A DNA stretch of 8,968 nucleotides. Origin: Acidobacteriaceae bacterium. GTDB lineage: Bacteria > Acidobacteriota > Terriglobia > Terriglobales > Acidobacteriaceae. Below, piece after piece: positions 6,531 through 8,968 of this stretch (the stretch's first letter is position 1; every line of letters begins with the position of its first letter). The translations under genes were made by a program, and so were the position numbers. A model generated the notes under the pieces. It ran no database searches and was not told the DNA's origin. It saw only the letters and a program-made list of their open reading frames with translations. The DNA is taken from the NCBI GenBank assembly GCA_003139975.1, contig PLHN01000312.1:1-8968 (forward strand). The letters are read 5' to 3'.

Positions 6531-6911
6531 ATGATTTCAGATCCCAAGCTGCCCTTTCCGACTGAGCCTGCCGTTGCCGAAACGCCCCCCGGGACTATTG
6601 CCGACACGCGGTCAGGAAACGGAACTGCCCCGCTGGCCCGCGGCGCTGTTTCGGGACGGCGGATTTCGACGGCTCATCTTTGGCTCCGCCGCATTGGCGT
6701 GCTCTTGTTCGTCTTCCTTTGCGCGACGCTCGGAGTCATGCTGATGATCCTGCCGTGGCGGTCGGAGTGGTCGGATAACAGTTTGCTTCTCCCGTATCCC
6801 GCGATTCGCGAACTGGTTTCAAGCGGTTTCGCGCGGGGCGTTGTAACCGGCCTGGGTCTGCTCAATGTGTGGATCGGGTTCTGGGAAGCGATTCAATATC
6901 GCGAGGAATGA
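6531..6911 (+). CDS. Small two-pass membrane protein of unknown function
   Basis: A 126-residue protein that I do not recognise as a named family. Residues 1-50 are hydrophilic, Pro/Thr/Ala-rich and probably disordered. An Arg pair (53-54) precedes a first membrane segment at about 55-75 (IGVLLFVFLCATLGVMLMIL). A loop with WRSEWSDNSLLLPYPAIREL follows, then a second segment at about 99-118 (GVVTGLGLLNVWIGFWEA) and a short charged tail, QYREE. By the positive-inside rule both ends should be cytoplasmic and the Trp-rich loop periplasmic. ATG 6531 has no clear ribosome site, so the true start could differ; the membrane core argues that the reading frame is real. It lies 114 bp after the TPR gene and 158 bp before the LOG gene, all in the same direction, with no obvious functional link. 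Confidence 0.7.
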   Translation: MISDPKLPFPTEPAVAETPPGTIADTRSGNGTAPLARGAVSGRRISTAHLWLRRIGVLLFVFLCATLGVMLMILPWRSEWSDNSLLLPYPAIRELVSSGFARGVVTGLGLLNVWIGFWEAIQYREE

Positions 6912-7035
6912 AAACCGCCGTTGACCGCTAGTCGCTGGACGTGATCAACCGGACCCCGGAAGCAGCAGATTTTGGAGGGCGCGCCAGCAGGCCGATTGGA
7001 AGAGGAAAGGGTAAACCGCAGGCAGGAATACCGAG

Positions 7036-7063
7036 CGACTGACGACTGACGACCAACGACTGA
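7036..7063 (+). repeat. Four tandem heptamers (CGACTGA) just upstream of the LOG gene
   Basis: CGACTGA occurs at 7036-7042, 7043-7049 and 7057-7063, with a variant copy CGACCAA at 7050-7056. The array ends six bases before the start codon at 7070, where a Shine-Dalgarno sequence would be expected; none is visible. Tandem heptamers of this kind are a known class of short repeat in several bacterial genomes and can change copy number by slippage. Confidence 0.8.
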
Positions 7064-7069
7064 TCTTCT

Positions 7070-7957
7070 ATGACTGAACCGAAGCTGAAGCCCGCCCCTC
7101 TGGCGTACAACAACGAATCGTTTCTCGCCTCGCCCGACGGCCGCATCCTGCGCCTGCTGTCGGAATACATCGAACCGCTGTCGCGCTTCCGCCGCGAGCA
7201 GATTCAGGACACCGTGGTATTTTTTGGCTCGGCGCGCGTTCCCAGCCGTGATTCGGCCGCCAATCAACTCAACGATGTGCGCAACAACGGCGCTGGCGTG
7301 GCCGCAGCGCAGCAGGCGCGCGACATGAAGCGCGCCGAAGCGGCCATTGACATGGCGCGCTATTACGAGGACGCGCGCCGCCTGGCTCATCTGCTGACCG
7401 AGTGGTCGGCGCACATCCCCGCGCGGCGCCGCCGTTTCGTCGTGACCACCGGCGGAGGCCCCGGCATTATGGAGGCGGCCAACCGCGGAGCGCATGAAGC
7501 GGGGGGTAGAACCATCGGCCTCAATATCAATCTGCCCTTCGAACAGTTTCCCAACCCCTACATCACGCCGTCACTCAATTTCGAGTTTCACTACTTCTTC
7601 ATGCGCAAGTTCTGGTTCGCATATCTGGCCAAGGGGCTGGTGATCTTCCCCGGAGGCTTTGGCACGCTTGACGAACTCTTCGAAATCCTCACCCTCGCCC
7701 AGACCGAAAAGCTGGCCAAGAAAATCGTAGTCGTCATCTACGGCAGCGAGTACTGGAAGAAGATCGTGAATTTCGAGGCTATGGTGGATGCCGGAGTAAT
7801 CTCGCCGCAGGATCTGGAGCTGTTCAAGATCGCGGATTCTCCCGAAGAGAGTTTCGAGTTCCTGAAAGAGGGCTTGACCAGATATCATCTCGGCCCACAA
7901 CAGCCAAAACGCACCGGCGAAGCAGCCACGCCCGAAATCGCGAAGACACGACCCTAG
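7070..7957 (+). CDS. LOG-family protein (cytokinin riboside 5'-monophosphate phosphoribohydrolase type)
   Basis: LOG-family enzymes cleave the N-glycosidic bond of nucleoside 5'-monophosphates, releasing a free base and ribose 5-phosphate; many bacterial members act on AMP or related nucleotides. The 295-residue product has the Rossmann-type start VVFFGSARV at about 48-56, the nucleotide-binding GGGPGIMEAANRG from 128, the FMRK segment with Arg179, and the hallmark PGGFGTLDE at 194-202 with catalytic Glu202. The Arg and Glu expected for catalysis are both present. About 60 residues between the first strand and the GGG motif (SRDSAANQLNDV to RRLAHLLTEW) form an Ala/Arg-rich helical insert that makes this longer than the roughly 190-residue minimal LOG proteins. 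ATG 7070 is the natural start, but no Shine-Dalgarno precedes it and the space holds tandem heptamers. A terminator follows about 60 bases after the stop. True substrate is unknown. Confidence 0.93.
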   Translation: MTEPKLKPAPLAYNNESFLASPDGRILRLLSEYIEPLSRFRREQIQDTVVFFGSARVPSRDSAANQLNDVRNNGAGVAAAQQARDMKRAEAAIDMARYYEDARRLAHLLTEWSAHIPARRRRFVVTTGGGPGIMEAANRGAHEAGGRTIGLNINLPFEQFPNPYITPSLNFEFHYFFMRKFWFAYLAKGLVIFPGGFGTLDELFEILTLAQTEKLAKKIVVVIYGSEYWKKIVNFEAMVDAGVISPQDLELFKIADSPEESFEFLKEGLTRYHLGPQQPKRTGEAATPEIAKTRP

Positions 7958-8019
7958 CAGCTGTTAGGCGAGCCCCGTCATCCTTCGCTTAGGAAGACTC
8001 TGGACAAGTAACTCCTTGC

Positions 8020-8047
8020 GCCAGCACGCTTGCAGATGCTGGCTTTT
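8020..8047 (+). terminator. Intrinsic terminator after the LOG gene
   Basis: GCCAGCA (8020-8026) and TGCTGGC (8037-8043) form a perfect 7-bp stem around a 10-base loop, directly followed by TTTT (8044-8047). It lies about 60 bases beyond the LOG stop codon and 130 bases before the M48 start, so it should end the LOG transcript. The T-tract is short, so efficiency may be partial. Confidence 0.65.
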
Positions 8048-8069
8048 GCGCGGACAAGAGTGTCCGCGC
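8048..8069 (+). repeat. Second perfect hairpin abutting the terminator
   Basis: GCGCGGACA (8048-8056) and TGTCCGCGC (8061-8069) form nine consecutive pairs around the loop AGAG, starting immediately after the T-tract of the preceding terminator. No T-tract follows on either strand, so it is not a second intrinsic terminator by itself. Two strong palindromes head to tail suggest a REP-like dispersed repeat unit or a reinforced transcript end. Confidence 0.6.
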
Positions 8070-8177
8070 CACACTTGATCAGAGATTCCTTAGGGTCAAC
8101 CGTGGAGGCTTGCAACTTTTGGCGTGCCTTCTGCGTATACACTCTCGTTGTTCCGTGTTTACTGAGGCAAAACGACT

Positions 8178-8968
8178 ATGACGTTTCGACCTGCCACACT
8201 TGCTTGTGGCCTGCTGATCTTGATTTGCCCCCTGGCGGCATTCGCACAACCGCCGGCTCCCAACGAGATGCCGTCGGTCATCCAGGTTCCGGAAGCCGCG
8301 CGCGCCACTTCCAACTTTGACGCGACTACGGCGACCGATGCCTATCTCGCACAGATTCCTGCCGACAAGATGGCCCGCTCGGATGCCTATTTCGAGGGGG
8401 GATATTGGATGATCCTGTGGGACTTTGTTTACGGCGTGGTCGCCATGCTGCTCTTGCTGAATACGCGCTGGTCGGCCAAGATGCGCGACCTGGCCGAGCG
8501 CATCACCCGATTCAAGCCGCTGCAAACATTTCTGTACTGGGTCGAATATCTGATCGCGGCCACCATTCTGACCTTTCCGCTCACCGTGTATGAAGACTAT
8601 TTCCGCGAGCACAAGTATGGATTGGCCACGCAAACCTTTGGCCCTTGGATGGGCGATCAGCTTAAAGACTTGGCCGTAAACCTGGTGCTGGGCGGCATTC
8701 TGGTGACGTTGTTGTTCGGTATCGTCCGAAGGCTGCCGCGCACGTGGTGGATCTGGGGGGCCGGCGTGGCCTACGTATTCATGATCATCGTAGTGATGAT
8801 TGCGCCGGTGTATCTGGTGCCGATCTTTAACAAAGTCACACCACTCCACGACGCGAAAATCGTCGATCCCATTCTGAGATTGGCGCGCCAGAATGGCATT
8901 CCGGCCAAGGATGTGTATCAGATCGACGCCTCGCGCCAGACCACGCGCATGAGCGCCAATGTCAGCGG
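8178..8968 (+). CDS. M48 family metallopeptidase (CAAX prenyl protease 1/Ste24-like), N-terminal part (runs off right edge)
   Basis: The frame is open to the window end and codes 263 residues. Residues 1-23 look like a cleavable signal peptide (MTFRPATLACGLLILI, ending AFA before Gln24). Four hydrophobic segments follow at about 76-96, 118-137, 165-183 and 190-213. The sequence matches the membrane-embedded N-terminal domain of Ste24-type M48 peptidases: YEDYFREHKYGLATQTF, then APVYLVPIFNKVTPL, then SRQTTRMSANVS at the edge, which precedes the metal-binding region in this family. The zinc motif HExxH lies beyond the window, so catalytic competence cannot be checked. Bacterial members are membrane zinc proteases of uncertain substrate, often linked to envelope quality control. 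The start is ATG 8178 with GAGG at 8164-8167, ten bases upstream. It probably has its own promoter, since a terminator lies before it. Confidence 0.92.
   Translation, partial: MTFRPATLACGLLILICPLAAFAQPPAPNEMPSVIQVPEAARATSNFDATTATDAYLAQIPADKMARSDAYFEGGYWMILWDFVYGVVAMLLLLNTRWSAKMRDLAERITRFKPLQTFLYWVEYLIAATILTFPLTVYEDYFREHKYGLATQTFGPWMGDQLKDLAVNLVLGGILVTLLFGIVRRLPRTWWIWGAGVAYVFMIIVVMIAPVYLVPIFNKVTPLHDAKIVDPILRLARQNGIPAKDVYQIDASRQTTRMSANVS

Larger units (their letters stand above)
7958..8177. promoter_or_regulatory. Intergenic region before the M48 gene, probable promoter location
   Basis: After the terminator and second hairpin (8020-8069), about 108 bases remain before the ATG. They are less GC-rich than the genes and contain TTGCAA (8110-8115) and TATACA (8136-8141), both near sigma-70 consensus. 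The spacing between them is 20 bp, longer than the optimal 17, so a promoter here is likely by position but not firmly located. Confidence 0.25.

Noticed and set aside
7036..7063. Heptamer array considered as a CRISPR remnant
   Set aside because: The units are 7 bp, directly adjacent and without spacers.
8030..8320. A 96-codon plus-strand frame overlapping the terminator and the start of the M48 gene
   Set aside because: It runs through both hairpins and overlaps the M48 signal peptide in another frame; no family features.
8079..8849. Minus-strand 256-codon frame opposite the M48 gene
   Set aside because: Antisense to a clear membrane peptidase with good codon structure; His/Arg-rich shadow translation.

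Overview
The window looks like chromosomal DNA from a high-GC Gram-negative bacterium, most likely an acidobacterium of the Koribacter/Terriglobia type. That placement is inference. It rests on the style of the proteins (a very large TPR protein with an Ala/Pro-rich linker, a LOG-family protein with an N-terminal helical insert, a CAAX-type M48 protease with a signal peptide), on lipoprotein and periplasmic signals, and on base composition. No rRNA, tRNA, transposase, integrase or CRISPR array was found.

Layout. (1) Bases 1-494, minus strand: the first ~164 residues of an AMP-forming acyl-CoA synthetase-type enzyme, running off the left edge inside its phosphate-binding motif. (2) Bases 578-1458, plus strand, divergent from it: a two-gene cassette with a 4-base ATGA overlap. 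The first gene encodes a short lipoprotein whose whole mature domain resembles the RNase A-like toxin found at the C-terminus of some CdiA proteins. The second resembles CdiI-family immunity proteins. This is the most interesting part of the window, because the toxin domain is not attached to a giant CdiA/Rhs carrier but to a lipoprotein signal peptide. (3) Bases 1696-3006: citrate synthase (gltA). (4) Bases 3007-3365: a structured intergenic region with two strong hairpins that share arm sequence, and three GTAAYC hexamers at an exact 10-bp period. (5) Bases 3366-6416: a 1016-residue TPR protein. (6) Bases 6531-6911: a small protein with two membrane segments. (7) Bases 7070-7957: a LOG-family (cytokinin-activating-type) phosphoribohydrolase, preceded by four tandem heptamers. 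(8) Bases 8020-8069: a terminator followed by a second perfect hairpin. (9) From 8178 to the right edge: the N-terminal half of a membrane-embedded M48 (CAAX prenyl protease 1/Ste24-type) peptidase, open at the window end before its zinc motif.

The genes from gltA onward all read rightwards but are separated by 114-359 bp gaps, several holding hairpins, so they are probably several transcripts rather than one tight operon. Only the toxin/immunity pair is clearly translationally coupled. Housekeeping assignments (gltA, LOG, M48) are secure from motifs. The toxin/immunity assignment rests on recalled family motifs, including the spacing of four catalytic residues, and needs a profile search.
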